A program made the translations under genes and the position numbers. The notes beneath the pieces were generated by a model, which ran no database searches, had not been told where the DNA came from, and was given only the letters and a program-made list of their open reading frames with translations. DNA of 64,000 nucleotides from the NCBI RefSeq assembly GCF_025244665.1, contig NZ_CP104205.1, forward strand, positions 2,787,001 to 2,851,000. The letters run 5' to 3'. The stretch is from Maribacter litopenaei. Lineage in GTDB: Bacteria > Bacteroidota > Bacteroidia > Flavobacteriales > Flavobacteriaceae. How positions within the stretch are numbered: position 1 is the stretch's first letter; every line of letters begins with the position of its first letter. Shown here piece by piece: positions 35,212-46,083 of the stretch.

Positions 35212-36641
35212 CTATTTAGGAACTATATTCACTATAACCCTTTTGTATCGAGACAGGGCTGGTGTACCCTTATCCGTTACCTTGAGGATGAAATGTGCTG
35301 TCTCGGGTTTGCTCACTTCGGGTGCCTTGATGGTGTGAACGAAATATAAATTGTCCGAAAGCCCATGGGTTATTTCCTTATTATAGCTCCCCACCTCCGG
35401 ATACTGAAACCAAAAATAGCTTAAACCATCACCATCAGGATCGGTAGTGCCACTGGCATCCAATCCGAATATTTCACCGGATTTCACCGTTATTTCGTCG
35501 TCATGTCCAAGGGCCGGTACTGGTGGATGGTTAGCCTCTTCAAAGGATTGGGTACACCAATCCATACGTGCGGCGAAGTCATTTTGAAAATCGTCCCTCC
35601 AGCGCCATAATGTGACCTTGTTGTCCGTAAATGTCAAGGTGTCCTTTCTTACCGCTCTTCCAAATTCATTTGGAATTATTGGACTATATGTATCATCAAC
35701 GTTGATTCATATTGGTCCGGTTTCCTGCCCAATGGGAACACCTCCTGCACGTCCTTGTGGTACCGAATCCGGTCTGTATAGTTCATAACGGCCACCCCAT
35801 GCACCCCAATCAGGCTTTTCTCGGATTGTTAAGTCCGTTGGGAATTACCGAAAGCCAAGATGGCGTATCCCCTTCCATACCATAGGCTACATCTCGGATA
35901 CATGGCACCTAAAGGTCCATGGTTTTGCTGAATATTTTCGGTTATCCAAGAATTGCTAATGGTCGTATTATCAATTCCCTGCACAGGTCGATTTATGGCT
36001 ATCCATGTGGCACCAAAATATCCTCCTGGGCTTACGATATAAAAGAGTTCAGGAAACTCTTTCCGTATCCATGCCGCACTATCGTCCTGGTCTGAAATGG
36101 TATAGACCCGCATTTTGGAAATTAACCTACTGGCCTCTCTTTTGCTTTTGGTATCCCTGATTTTCCATAGCGCTTGCGCCAAGGTGTTTGGACCTCCCCA
36201 AACAGAAATGTACACCGGTCTATCGTCCTTTTCCTCTAAAACTTTTATGATCCAATCCGACCCTTCGGAATCCTTTCCTTTGCCCACACCTTCCATGCCA
36301 TACACCGGTAGGCCTTGTTTGACCAAATCCAATAAAACTTGAGCTTCGGGAAAACCTTCTTCGTGTTTGAGCAAATTGGGTTGTACTTTCCCATAAGCAT
36401 TGATTATTGATTTAAGGGTTTCAGGGACAACCTTGTTTTTTTGATGTACGGAGGTAGTTGCCACTATTCCTTCAATATCGATTTCATTGGAATACAATAA
36501 TAATCTAACCAAAGTTTGGGCATCGTCCGGATCTGCCTCGATATCCGTTAGCACCAATAGTCGATGGCTTTGGGAAAAGAGTGTTATCGTTCCGGATAGA
36601 AGACATATTAAAAAAAGTGAGAATTTGATCAGTGATTTCAT
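35212..36641 (-). CDS. DUF1593/Sde182-like secreted protein, copy 5 (frameshifted)
   Basis: The start is ATG at 36639-36641 ([17 protein letters not shown], a signal peptide); a longer frame upstream runs into the transketolase gene and is not used. Breaks near 35880, 35820, 35705 and 35640 split the second half; the joined protein is about 475 residues. The motif [24 protein letters not shown] (Asp33, Asp37, Asp39, Asp40), [28 protein letters not shown] and a C-terminal Ig-like domain ([27 protein letters not shown]) mark it as a close relative of copy 4. It begins 7 bases after the transketolase C-subunit gene. Confidence 0.83.
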
Positions 36642-36648
36642 AATGATT

Positions 36649-37619
36649 TTAGTTATTAAGTAAGTCGGTAGCACTTTGGAATATTCCGTCTTCCGATATA
36701 CCATAATGACGGAAAATATCACCTTGTGATCCTGTTACGGTGTATTCATCGGGAATGGCCATAATTCTGAATGGATTATGGTAGCCCTTTTGGAACAAAT
36801 GGGAGGCACATGCCTCTCCCAAGCCCCCATAGATCATATGTTCTTCCACGGTAATGATCGGACGCCCGTTTTTGGCTAATTGCTCGAGTAATTCGGTATC
36901 CAATGGTTTTATGGTATGCATACTTACTACCGTAGCTTCCAATCCCAATTTCTCTTGGAGCTTTTGGGCTGCCAACAAGGCGGGATAGACCGTCTCACCG
37001 TTCGCAATAATGGCCAAATCCGTCCCTTCCCGAACGATTCTTCCTTTACCAAAGGCAAAGGTTTTATCAGCATCTCCCAAGTAGGGCATATCCTTTTTTC
37101 CGAACCTTAAATACAATGGTTTTTCATGGGCAATAGCCGCTTTTACCGCCTGCTCGGTTTCAAAGTTATCTGCCGGGGCGACTATGGTAATATTATTAAT
37201 CGCACGTAGCGCAGCAAAATCATGCAAACTGTGATGAGTGGTTCCCAAGGCTCCATAGCTCACTCCCGCACTGATGGCAACCAATTTTACGGGATTATCG
37301 GAATAACAGACATCATTCTTGATCTGTTCCAGTGCCCTGGCACTTAAGAAACAGGCAGGGGAAACTGCAAAAGCCTTTTTCCTGCGGATGCGAGTCCGGC
37401 GGCGACACCCACCAGATTCTGTTCGGCAATACCTACTTCGACTATCTGTTTTGGGAATTTTTCCGCAAAGGGCACCAACTTTCCCGACCCCCTAGAGTCA
37501 CTTGTGACGACAATAAGGTCTCTGTCCGTTTCGGCAAGTTTCATCAAAGTATTTGAGAAGGTGACCTGATTGGCAATGCCCATTTTTAAATCCTTTTCCT
37601 CTATTTTATCTAATTCCAT
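36649..37619 (-). CDS. Transketolase C-terminal subunit (split transketolase, one frameshift)
   Basis: Two frames broken near 37375 give about 323 residues with the pyrimidine-binding and C-terminal domains of transketolase. Landmarks are VVTSDSRGSGKLVPFAEKFP, the catalytic Glu region VEVGIAEQNLVGVAAGLA, ALGTTHHSLHDFAALRAI and VVSMHTIKPLD ... VTVEEHMIYGGLG-type text. It pairs with the N-terminal subunit 6 bases upstream. Split transketolases are a normal arrangement in many bacteria and occur in specialised sugar pathways, for example the apulose-4-phosphate transketolase AptA/AptB pair of D-apiose catabolism. Confidence 0.9.
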
Positions 37620-37625
37620 GTAAAT

Positions 37626-38450
37626 CTAGATTAATGCCTCAGCTTGCGACAGTTCATTTTGGGCCAACTCATATTGTTCAGGACTTGGAACCCCATGGTG
37701 CCATTGCAGGTTACCTTCCATATAGCTAATTCCTTTTCCCTTAATCGTGTGTGCGATAATGAAATTTGGCTTTCCTTTTTCAAAAGGACCGTTGTTCAGT
37801 ACTTTTTCCAAGGCCAGTACATCATGCCCGTCTACCTCTTGAACGGACCAACCAAAGGCTTCCAATTTGTCCTTGACGGAATCCGTATTCATTACTTCTT
37901 GATTGGAACCTGTAATTTGCTGCTTGTTATAGTCCAAGATAGCGTAAAGGTTGTCCAGTTTATAATGTGCGGCCGCCAAAAAAGCTTCCCAGTTGGATCC
38001 TTCAGGCAGTTCGCCGTCTCCCATGAGGGTGAAGGTACGATGCGATTTTTCATCCAACTTGGCGGCGATGGCCTCGCCTACGCAAATGGGCAATCCATGC
38101 CCTAAGGCACCCGTGTTTTGCTCTACACCATGTACCTTTTTGGTGGGGTGGCCGATATAATGCGACTGATAGCTGCATAACTCATCCAAATCAGACATTG
38201 GAAAAAAGCCACGGTCCGCCAAGGTTACGAATAGGGCCTCTACACAATGGCCCTTACTTTGGATATATCGATCACGGTTTGGATTCTTAAAATCTTTAGG
38301 GTCGACGTTTAACACGCGGTTATATAATACATTTAATATATCGGTACAGGAAAGACTCCCGCCCGTATGGCCAGCTTTCGCTTTATAGATATACTTTAAA
38401 AGCGTCTTTCGTATGTATACCGATTTTAATTTTAATTCTTTGTCCGTCAT
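37626..38450 (-). CDS. Transketolase N-terminal subunit (split transketolase)
   Basis: An intact 274-residue protein holding the thiamine-diphosphate-binding domain: KAGHTGGSLSCTDILNVLY, SKGHCVEALFVTLADRGFF, NTGALGHGLPICVGEAIAAK, the TPP motif GDGELPEGSNWEAF (144 onward) and LDYNKQQITG. Length fits the N subunit of split transketolases. It transfers a two-carbon ketol unit together with the next gene's product. It follows the isomerase gene after 6 bases. A housekeeping role in the pentose phosphate pathway is possible, but its place inside a sugar operon on a mobile element suggests a dedicated one. Confidence 0.92.
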   Translation of the reverse strand: MTDKELKLKSVYIRKTLLKYIYKAKAGHTGGSLSCTDILNVLYNRVLNVDPKDFKNPNRDRYIQSKGHCVEALFVTLADRGFFPMSDLDELCSYQSHYIGHPTKKVHGVEQNTGALGHGLPICVGEAIAAKLDEKSHRTFTLMGDGELPEGSNWEAFLAAAHYKLDNLYAILDYNKQQITGSNQEVMNTDSVKDKLEAFGWSVQEVDGHDVLALEKVLNNGPFEKGKPNFIIAHTIKGKGISYMEGNLQWHHGVPSPEQYELAQNELSQAEALI

Positions 38451-38456
38451 TCGCTG

Positions 38457-39868
38457 TTATTTGTGGTTGTAAACTTCCCAACCCATATAGTTGCCCAAAG
38501 CTTCTTCCAATACCGCTCCGGTTTTGGAAGCATTCATGACCACATGATGTTCAAACCCGTTTCTGCAGACGTAGTTCATCAATCCCTGTAGGTCGTTTAT
38601 CTTGGCAACGGCCCTATTGCCAAAGGTTTTCAGAGGGTCGTCCGTAAGTTCGCCCTCCCCAATGTAGGCCTTTATAATTCCCTTGGGGTCGTCCGTACTG
38701 ATTCTTCCGTAGGTCAAAGGATTGGCCGGTGTTCTTCCATCCAAGGCACCATAGGTATTTTCCACCCCAACAGAATTCCCTAGAATAGGGGCATTGCTGA
38801 TTTCAATATCCGGAAGGAAGGATTTGGCCCAGTTACCACAATGGAACAACACACATTTATTGGGGTCATCCGCATAATTGTTGTTCCAATCCACCAAGGC
38901 ACTTGGAGCGCCGGATGCCAATTGCATGGCATACATGCTCAAAGTTCCGGTAACGTCCACCTCGCACGCCGAAGGAAGCATGTTTTCGCTCATAATACTC
39001 ATGCTAGTACATACGTTACAGCCAAAATTCTGCTGTAGCGATGTCCAACATTGTATGGCGGTAGCATCCAAGGCGTACTCCTCTACGAACTGATTGAGGA
39101 CCACATCCAACTTGGCCATTTGGATCATGGCCGCATCAGGTGTTTTTCCCTTTGGGGCATAGGAATTGATAGCTTCCGGATGTTGTTTTACGGCAGCATC
39201 GTCCTTTGTCAATTTATCCGCCTTCCCCAGTATTTCGGATAGGTGCACCGTGGTTACCGTAATACCGTTTCTTTGAAGTATCTTTTCAGAATAGCGCACC
39301 GTGTTAAAGGCTCCTGGACGGGCACCCACGGCACCAATACGAACATTCCGTAATCCTTTGACCACCCTACAAACCGCTACAAAATCCAAAAGGTCTTTTT
39401 GGAAGGCTTCCTCGGCAGGGGACATTACATGCCCACTCGTTAGCGAGTATTTTATACCATATTGATACAGGTTGTTGCAGACCGATATTTTTCCGCACCA
39501 AGAATCACGTCTGTTTACAACGTTCATTTTGGAAAGTTCATCAGGATAGGCCTGTACCAAGACCGGTACATTTAGGTTGGCTAATTTTAAAGTATCGGCC
39601 ACCCCTCTTTCATCCCCAAAATTGGGTAATAAAACCAGAATACCTCCAATTTCATCCCTGTGCTTTTTGAACAGGTCGGCACATTTCTGTGAGTCCTTAT
39701 AGACCTCTACACCGCCCAATTTGGTATCGGTCGTTTCCAATAAAATAGGAGTAAGGCTTAGTTTTTTAAATACCTCCGGAATTTCGGTTCGGCTTTTTCC
39801 ACAAGACTGTCCGGAAAAAAATCCCGATTTCCTATGATGATTCCTATGGATAGGTTCGTCTTTGACAT
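38457..39868 (-). CDS. L-fucose/L-arabinose isomerase-like sugar isomerase (frameshifted)
   Basis: A 427-residue frame is extended upstream by a second frame (break near 39785) to ATG at 39866-39868, giving about 470 residues (MSKTNLSIGIIIGNRDFFPD...). The protein belongs to the FucI/AraA-fold isomerases: an N-terminal GGILVLLPNFGDERGVADTL, a central GAVGARPGAFNTVRYSEK, and a C-terminal domain with AIQCWTSLQ, CEVDVTGTLSMYAM (metal-ligand acids) and GFEHHVVM (metal-ligand His region). It most likely interconverts an aldose and a ketose using a divalent metal. The exact sugar cannot be read from sequence. It is the first metabolic gene of the operon after the regulator. Confidence 0.85.
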
Positions 39869-40000
39869 ATTTAATATTTCATATAATTACAATAGTGCAT
39901 GACCGGTCATGCAAGGCAATTGGAAAATCCATCCGGTCGCTTTACTATTTTTTTAATAAAATTTGCTTAAAGCGTTTAAAAAAAGAGATTTTCTTTGGTG

Positions 40001-40770
40001 CTATGTGGCCGTAATGATTTCAATTTCATTCTCTTTAAAAACATTTTTGTATTTCTGCTCCAACCCGTCGTCAGTGATGAGATAATCGATTAAGGAAAGG
40101 GCTCCCAAACTTGCAAGGGCATTTTTTCCTACCTTACTACTATCTGCCACCAAATAGGTGATATCCGCAGCATCGATCATGGCCTTTTTAACCACCAAAT
40201 CACTGATACTCGGGTAGGTCAACCCGATTTTAATGAAATACCGGCTGTGGCCAAAAACAGTTTTTGCACGTTGAGTCCCTCAAAAAAATCGGCCGCCTTC
40301 TGTCCGGTAAGGGATAAGGTCGGTGGTTTGAATTCACCACCGGTCATGATGACTTCGATACCCTTTTCCGTTCCCAACATAACGGCGATGTTCAGGGCAT
40401 TGGTGATAACGGTAATGTCCCTCAAACCTATCATTTTCTTGGCAATTTCAGTCGTTGTAGTACCGGAGTCCAATATCACTGTATCACCAGGCTCGATAAA
40501 TTCGATTGCTTTATTTGCTATTCGTTCCTTCTGCTCCATATTTTCCCTATTTGCAAGGGACAAGGCCTCTACTTGAGATTTAATATTTTTCAGAAAAGCT
40601 CCACCGTGTTCCTTCACGATCAGTCCTTTTTTCTCCAATTTTTCGAGATCATTGCGAATGGTTACCTCCGTTACCTTAAAAATTTTCGCCAAGTCTACAA
40701 CCTTGGCGGAGCCATCTTCTCTAATTAATTCTAAAATTTTATCCCTTCTAACGTTTGAGAGTAATGCCAT
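40001..40770 (-). CDS. DeoR/GlpR-family transcriptional regulator (frameshifted)
   Basis: Two frames broken near 40222 form a repressor of about 256 residues. The N-terminal winged helix-turn-helix is RRDKILELIREDGSAKV, VTIRNDLEKLEKKGLIVKEHGGA; the C-terminal sensor domain has VILDSGTTTTEIAKKM, TNALNIA, TGGEF and DSSKVGK, which bind a phosphorylated sugar in this family. ATG at 40768-40770 is chosen over an upstream GTG. It heads the 13-gene operon with a 132-base gap to the isomerase, so it probably represses the operon until the sugar phosphate appears. Confidence 0.9.
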
Positions 40771-40844
40771 ATATTTCACGCATCAAAATTAATAATAAAT
40801 ATTCGAAAATAAAAGAAAGTGTAAATTATGTGATCAAGGAAACA

Positions 40845-40852
40845 CAAAATTA
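40845..40852 (-). promoter_or_regulatory. Possible -7 element of the 13-gene operon
   Basis: The minus strand reads TAATTTTG, fitting TAnnTTTG, 75 bases before the DeoR start codon. No -33 TTG is obvious at the right distance. Confidence 0.35.
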
Positions 40853-40929
40853 CATTACAATATAAGGATTTTGTTAAGAATGTCTTAAATATTTTAGAAA
40901 GGTGTTAACGGATTCAAATAAAAAAACTT

Positions 40930-40965
40930 AAAAAAACAAGGCCCATCAATAGGATGACGGGCCTT
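40930..40965 (-). terminator. Strong intrinsic terminator hairpin on the minus strand upstream of the DeoR gene
   Basis: On the minus strand AAGGCCCGTCA pairs with TGATGGGCCTT (11 bp with one G-T wobble, loop TCCTAT) and is followed by G and seven T. No protein gene precedes it, so it ends either a small RNA or an attenuated leader of the operon 160 bases downstream. Confidence 0.75.
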
Positions 40966-41494
40966 ACTTAAACTAACAACATCTCTCATTTAATTCAACC
41001 TAATCGCGTAATGAAAGAATGATTACAATCTTAAAACAATGATTTAATTATAAGTTGGCCAACCATGGTTACTCATGCCAAGGATGAATGTAAATTAATG
41101 CTCCTACGAAAACATTTCTTTCGTATTCGAAAAGAAATACTTTTCAAACACTTACGATTAATTATCATTTTAAGCGTTTTCAAATATAAAAAATAAAAAA
41201 CAAATGAAAATTAAAATAAGTTAAAAGCTAAATAAAATAGTTTTTATCTATTCATTTTAGTCCTTGCCCTTGAAGCATGGATTAATGAACATGCCCTCGC
41301 CCACTACTTCAGGTCATTGTATTATGGTTATACTGCCCTTTACAATAGAATGGGTAAAATATTTAGTTCAGGGAACACTATCTCAAATGTGTATATCACA
41401 TATTTCCAACTTCTATTTTTTCTTTTTGATATAATTATCTATTCCTAATTATTAATATTTTAATTTATTATTATATTTTTCTATTATTATTTTA

Positions 41495-41502
41495 TACTTT
41501 CG
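41495..41502 (+). promoter_or_regulatory. Possible -7 element for the esterase-SusCD genes
   Basis: TACTTTCG differs from TAnnTTTG at one place and lies 31 bases before the esterase start codon in otherwise AT-rich DNA. Confidence 0.3.
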
Positions 41503-41533
41503 TAATAATAAAATTGAGAAAAAAATAAAAATA

Positions 41534-42690
41534 ATGCTGCGTAAGACGAGAATGGGAATCCTTTTTTGTGGGTTTGTTTCCTTTTTATATAGTCAAGAAC
41601 CTTCGGCGCCAAAATCACCGGAAGTACTTTCGGATAATTCGGTAATCTTTCGTTTAAAGGCTCCTAATCTTGAGACTGTGGCCGTTTCAGGCACATGGCC
41701 CAGTGAATATGACTATGTCCAACCCATGGAGAAAAAGGATTCCATATTTGAATTAACATTGGGGCCTCTCCCCTCCGGAATGTATGAGTATACCTTTCTT
41801 GTGGATGGTATCCGTGTATTGGATCCCAACAATAAGGAAGTCACACGTGATGGCACCCATATTGAGAATAGGCTTATGATCCCAGGAGATCAAGCGGACT
41901 ATTATGATGTCAAGTCAGTCCCTCATGGCAAAGTAACATCCTTATGGTATGATTCCCCTGTTACGGGCAGCCAGCGACGCATGTATGTATACACCCCGCC
42001 AGGATATGATAATACCTCTAAAAGTTACCCTGTACTGTACCTCCTTCATGGTGGAGGGGGCGACGAAGATGGTTGGATAACCCGAGGAAGAGCCAATTAC
42101 ATTTTGGATAATATGATAGCGAAGAACGAAGCGGAGCCTATGATTGTCGTCATTACAAACGGTGATCCCAAAAATTACGCGGCCCCTTTGGATATGTCCA
42201 TTGACAGAGGGGTTCCCGAAGCGCCTGGAATCAACACGATGGCATCTAAAAAATTCGAAAAAAGCTTGGTTGAGGATGTAATACCCTTCGTGGAAAAAAA
42301 TTACAGGGTTAAGGACAATGCTCAAAATAGGGCCATCACAGGGTTTTCGATGGGCGGATATCAAACCCAGTAATATAACCAATGCCTATCCGAGATAAGT
42401 TTAAGTATATAGGAGTCATGAGCATGGGTCTCTTTTCTTCCTTTCGTGGTAACAATGACTACAGCAAGGAAAATCATATTGCGCAACTTCAATCCTTAAA
42501 AGAGAACCAACCTTCCGAATATTGGGTTTTTATGGGTAAAAAGGATTTTCTGTATAAAACCGTTACGCCGCTTAATGAACTTTATAAAGAAGTTGGGTTA
42601 CGATATACCTATAAAGAGGATGACGGACGACATGATTGGTATTCTTGGAGAAAATACCTTACTGAGTTTCTCCCTGTCCTCTTTAAGTAA
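41534..42690 (+). CDS. CE1-like carbohydrate esterase with N-terminal E-set domain, copy C (frameshifted)
   Basis: Two frames broken near 42370-42395 give about 385 residues. The layout matches copies A and B: signal peptide (ILFCGFVSFLYSQ), E-set domain (VIFRLKAPNLETVAVSGTWP, YEYTFLVDGIRVLDPNN), esterase domain with [17 protein letters not shown], nucleophile elbow GFSMGG, GKKDFLYK and the His in GRHDWYSWR. It is close to copy B over its whole length ([16 protein letters not shown]). It is followed after 184 bases by susC and is likely part of the same transcription unit. Confidence 0.87.
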
Positions 42691-42874
42691 CAAAGACCAT
42701 AAAACGTATACACCCTTTAAATAGATAATTTTTACACGCTACCTAATTACCAGTACAACTAATTATGAAAACGTAAGGACCAACACTTGAAAAACACTCA
42801 TCAATGGCCAAGAAGTCATCGATTTTTTTGGCCGATCACTTAAACTCAAAAATTAACTTAAATCAAAACAAATT

Positions 42875-45800
42875 ATGAAGCAAAAACCCAACAAATGTTT
42901 TTTAAAACCTAAGGTACAGCGCATTCGGCTACCTTTAGGTTTTGCGCTACTGCTGATGATTTTCGGACCAAGAATGTCATGGGCCCATGATGAAAAGAGT
43001 ATCACCATAGAGGTTTCCAATCCAACGCCCCAATCTACCGTCTCAGGTATGATTATAGATGAGGCGGGTCAGCCGTTACCAGGCGCCAACGTAGTTGAAA
43101 AAGGAACCACGAATGGTACCCAAACGGATTTTGATGGAAATTACTCCTTGACCGTAGACGATGGGGCTACGCTGGTAGTAAGTTACATTGGATTTCGGAT
43201 CAAGGAGGTTCAGGTAAATGGACAAACAAGCATAAACGTTACCTTGACCGAAGATGCTGCGGCACTGGATGAGGTAGTTGTTACCGGATATGCCGTTCAA
43301 ACCCGAGGTGACTTAACAGGATCCGTCAGTAGTGTGGATGTCTCGGAAGCTACCAAGGCGCCGATTGTCAGTGCTGCAGAGGCACTGGAAGGGCGCGTTA
43401 CCGGGGTTACCATTACGAATAGCGGAGCTCCGGGTTCTTCACCCGTGGTTAGAGTTAGGGGTTATGGTACTGGTAACAGCAACGACCCTCTTTATATCAT
43501 AGATGGAGTCCAAACGGATGACGCAAGTATTCTAAATACTATCAATCCAGGTGACATCGAGCAGATCAACGTATTAAAAGATGGGGCGGCCGCCATTTAC
43601 GGAGCTAGGGCTTCCAATGGGGTTGTCATCATTACTACTAAAAGTGGGGGATACAACATGGATACCGCAAGAATATCCTTGGATATGTATACTGGTTTTT
43701 CCAATGCGAGAAATGTCCCTGAAATGTTGAATGCCCAACAGCATGGCGAGATGATTTTCCAGAGTATCAGGAACGATGGTGGTACGCCTTCACATGCCCA
43801 ATATGGTGATGGTCCAACACCTGTGGTACCGGATATGCTTCAAAGAACTCCTGTGGATGTCACTGTAAACCCGAATGGAACACGATGGTTCGATGAAATT
43901 TACCGGTCGGCTCCTACCCGGAGTGCCTCCATGACGTTTGAAAATGGTAGTGATAAATCTAAATATCTATTTTCAGCGAGTTACTTGAATCGTCAAGGAA
44001 TTCAATTGGCCACTGGATTCAAGCGTGGATCTGCGCGTTTGAACTCTGAATTCAGGATTGGAGACCGTATTAAGGTTGGGGAGCATACCAATATATCCTT
44101 TACCGGAAACAATGGAGGGGGTTCCCAGGTGGAATTTGCTTACAGAAACTCCCCTTTGGTTCCGGTATATGACGATAATGGGAATTTCGCCGGTACCTAT
44201 AGTAATGATACGGGCTTGTCGAATCCAACCAATCCTGTAGCCACGCTACTAAGGGCTGGTGATAACTTTACAAAATCCTTACGTGTATTTGGGGATATTT
44301 ATGCCACTTTGGATATTGCCGACGGTTTGATGTTCAAAACATCGATTGGTGGATCTATCAACGCATATAACGATAGAAGGTTTCAGAAATTATGGCCGAG
44401 CATTCAGAGCCTTTGGCTACCAATACCATGACGGAGCAGGATTATGATCGATACGAATGGGTTTGGAACAATACGTTGAATTTCAATAAATCCTATGGTG
44501 ATCATTCCATCAATGCCCTAATCGGTATGGAAGCTTTGGATGTTTCTCAAAAAGGAAAGGAGATCAGCAGGATCGATTACTTTTTTGAATCCCCAGATTA
44601 CTACTTGTTAAGTAATGGTGGAGGCGCGCCGAATGTCAATTTTGCCTATGATGGTGGTTCCTCGTTATTCTCTCTTTTCGGTACCATCAATTATAATTTT
44701 GCCGGAAGGTATTTGTTAACCGGAACCCTGAGACAGGACAAGTCCTCGAGATTCGTAGGGGATAACAAAAGTGATATTTTCCCTTCCTTCAGTGCCGGTT
44801 GGATTCTTAGTGAGGAAAACTTCTATCCTGAAGATGCTTTGGTCAGTAGGGTGAAGTTTAAAGGTTCATGGGGACAATTGGGTAATCAAACATTGCCCGT
44901 AAACAATCCTACCACGAACATTTCGGTGTTGAGTGAGCAGTTTGCCAATTATGTATTCAATGGTAGCGGTGGCGCTACTGCCGGAGCTATCTTGAATGCC
45001 GTTGGAAATCCAAATTTGAGATGGGAAACCAGTGAGACAACAAACATCGGCTTGGAATTGGGATTCTTTGATAACAAACTAAACCTTACCGGGGAGTATT
45101 TCATTATAACCACGAAGGATTTGATCAATCAGGATGCCAGTTTGATAAGTTCTACCGCTATCGATGCGGCACCACCCTATGTGAATTTGGGTTCTATACA
45201 GAACAAGGGTGTTGATGCGAGTCTTTCTTATGCCGATGTAACAGAATCAGGCTTCCGATATGGAGTAAACGTCAATTTCTCCTCGTATAGAAATGAGGTG
45301 ATAGATTTGATTAGTGCCTTTCAACCTGGATTTGGTGGTTTCAGAACCTCTGGTACCGTCACAAGAACGCAGGAAGGTGAACCGATATCCTCTTTCTATG
45401 GTCGTGTGGTCGATGGTATCTTTGCCTCCGAGCAAGAAGTAGCCTCCAGTGCTGACCAAGGGTTCGCTACCCCCGCGGATGGTGTGGGAAGGTTTAAGTA
45501 CAAGGATTTGAACAATGACGGAACCATCAATGATGATGATAGGACCTTTATAGGAAATCCGCATCCTGACTTTACCTATGGTGTCAACTTAACCGCAGGA
45601 TATAAAGGCTTTGATGTGTCCGCTTTTTTTGCCGGTTCTCAAGGTGCTGAGATCTATTTCAATGACAAGGTATATTCTGACTTCCCTACGTTCTTCAATG
45701 GAAACAGAAGTACCAGGGTATTGGATTCATGGACTCCGGACAATTTGGATGCCTCTTTGCCAGCTCTTAGTCAGAGTATCACCAATAATGAGGGAGGTCC

Positions 45801-46079
45801 GAATACCTATTATGTAGAAGATGGTTCCTATATGCGATTAAAGAACCTACAAATTGGTTATTCCTTTAATGAGGACGTATCAAGTATGTTGGGTATGGAC
45901 AGTATTCGTTTTTATTTACAAGGAACCAACCTGTTTACCATCACGAATTATTCGGTGTTGATCCGGAAATTCAGCCAAGATTCGTAAATGGCAGCATTGA
46001 CAACTTGACTATAGGTGTGGACAACAACAATTATCCATTGGCGTCCATATATACTTTTGGAGTAAACTTAAAATTTTAA
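42875..46079 (+). CDS. SusC-family TonB-dependent outer-membrane transporter (two frameshifts)
   Basis: Frames broken near 44395 and 45955 give about 1068 residues, normal for SusC. After a signal peptide come the carboxypeptidase-like regulatory domain (VSGMIIDEAGQPLPGANVVEKGT), the SusC signature with the TonB box region (LDEVVVTGYAVQTR), the plug domain (DPLYIIDGVQT, AAAIYGARASNGVVIITTK) and a C-terminal beta-barrel ending GVNLKF. It imports oligosaccharides across the outer membrane with the SusD lipoprotein encoded 4 bases downstream. The second break looks like loss of one G from a short G run (NYSGVDPEIQP is restored). Confidence 0.93.
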
Positions 46080-46083
46080 AAAA

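Larger units (their letters stand above)
40771..41533. other. Regulatory region between divergent operons, no protein gene
   Basis: About 760 bases without a credible gene. On the minus strand it holds a -7-like motif and an AT-rich motif near the DeoR start; further out a strong terminator hairpin faces the DeoR gene (listed separately); on the plus strand a promoter-like TATACTTTCG precedes the esterase. It probably controls both the minus-strand operon and the esterase-SusCD operon. Confidence 0.6.

Noticed and set aside
36649..38450. Two transketolase frames as one gene broken by error
   Set aside because: The N subunit has a proper stop and the C subunit its own ATG 6 bases later, and split transketolases are normal; only the break inside the C subunit near 37375 is an error.
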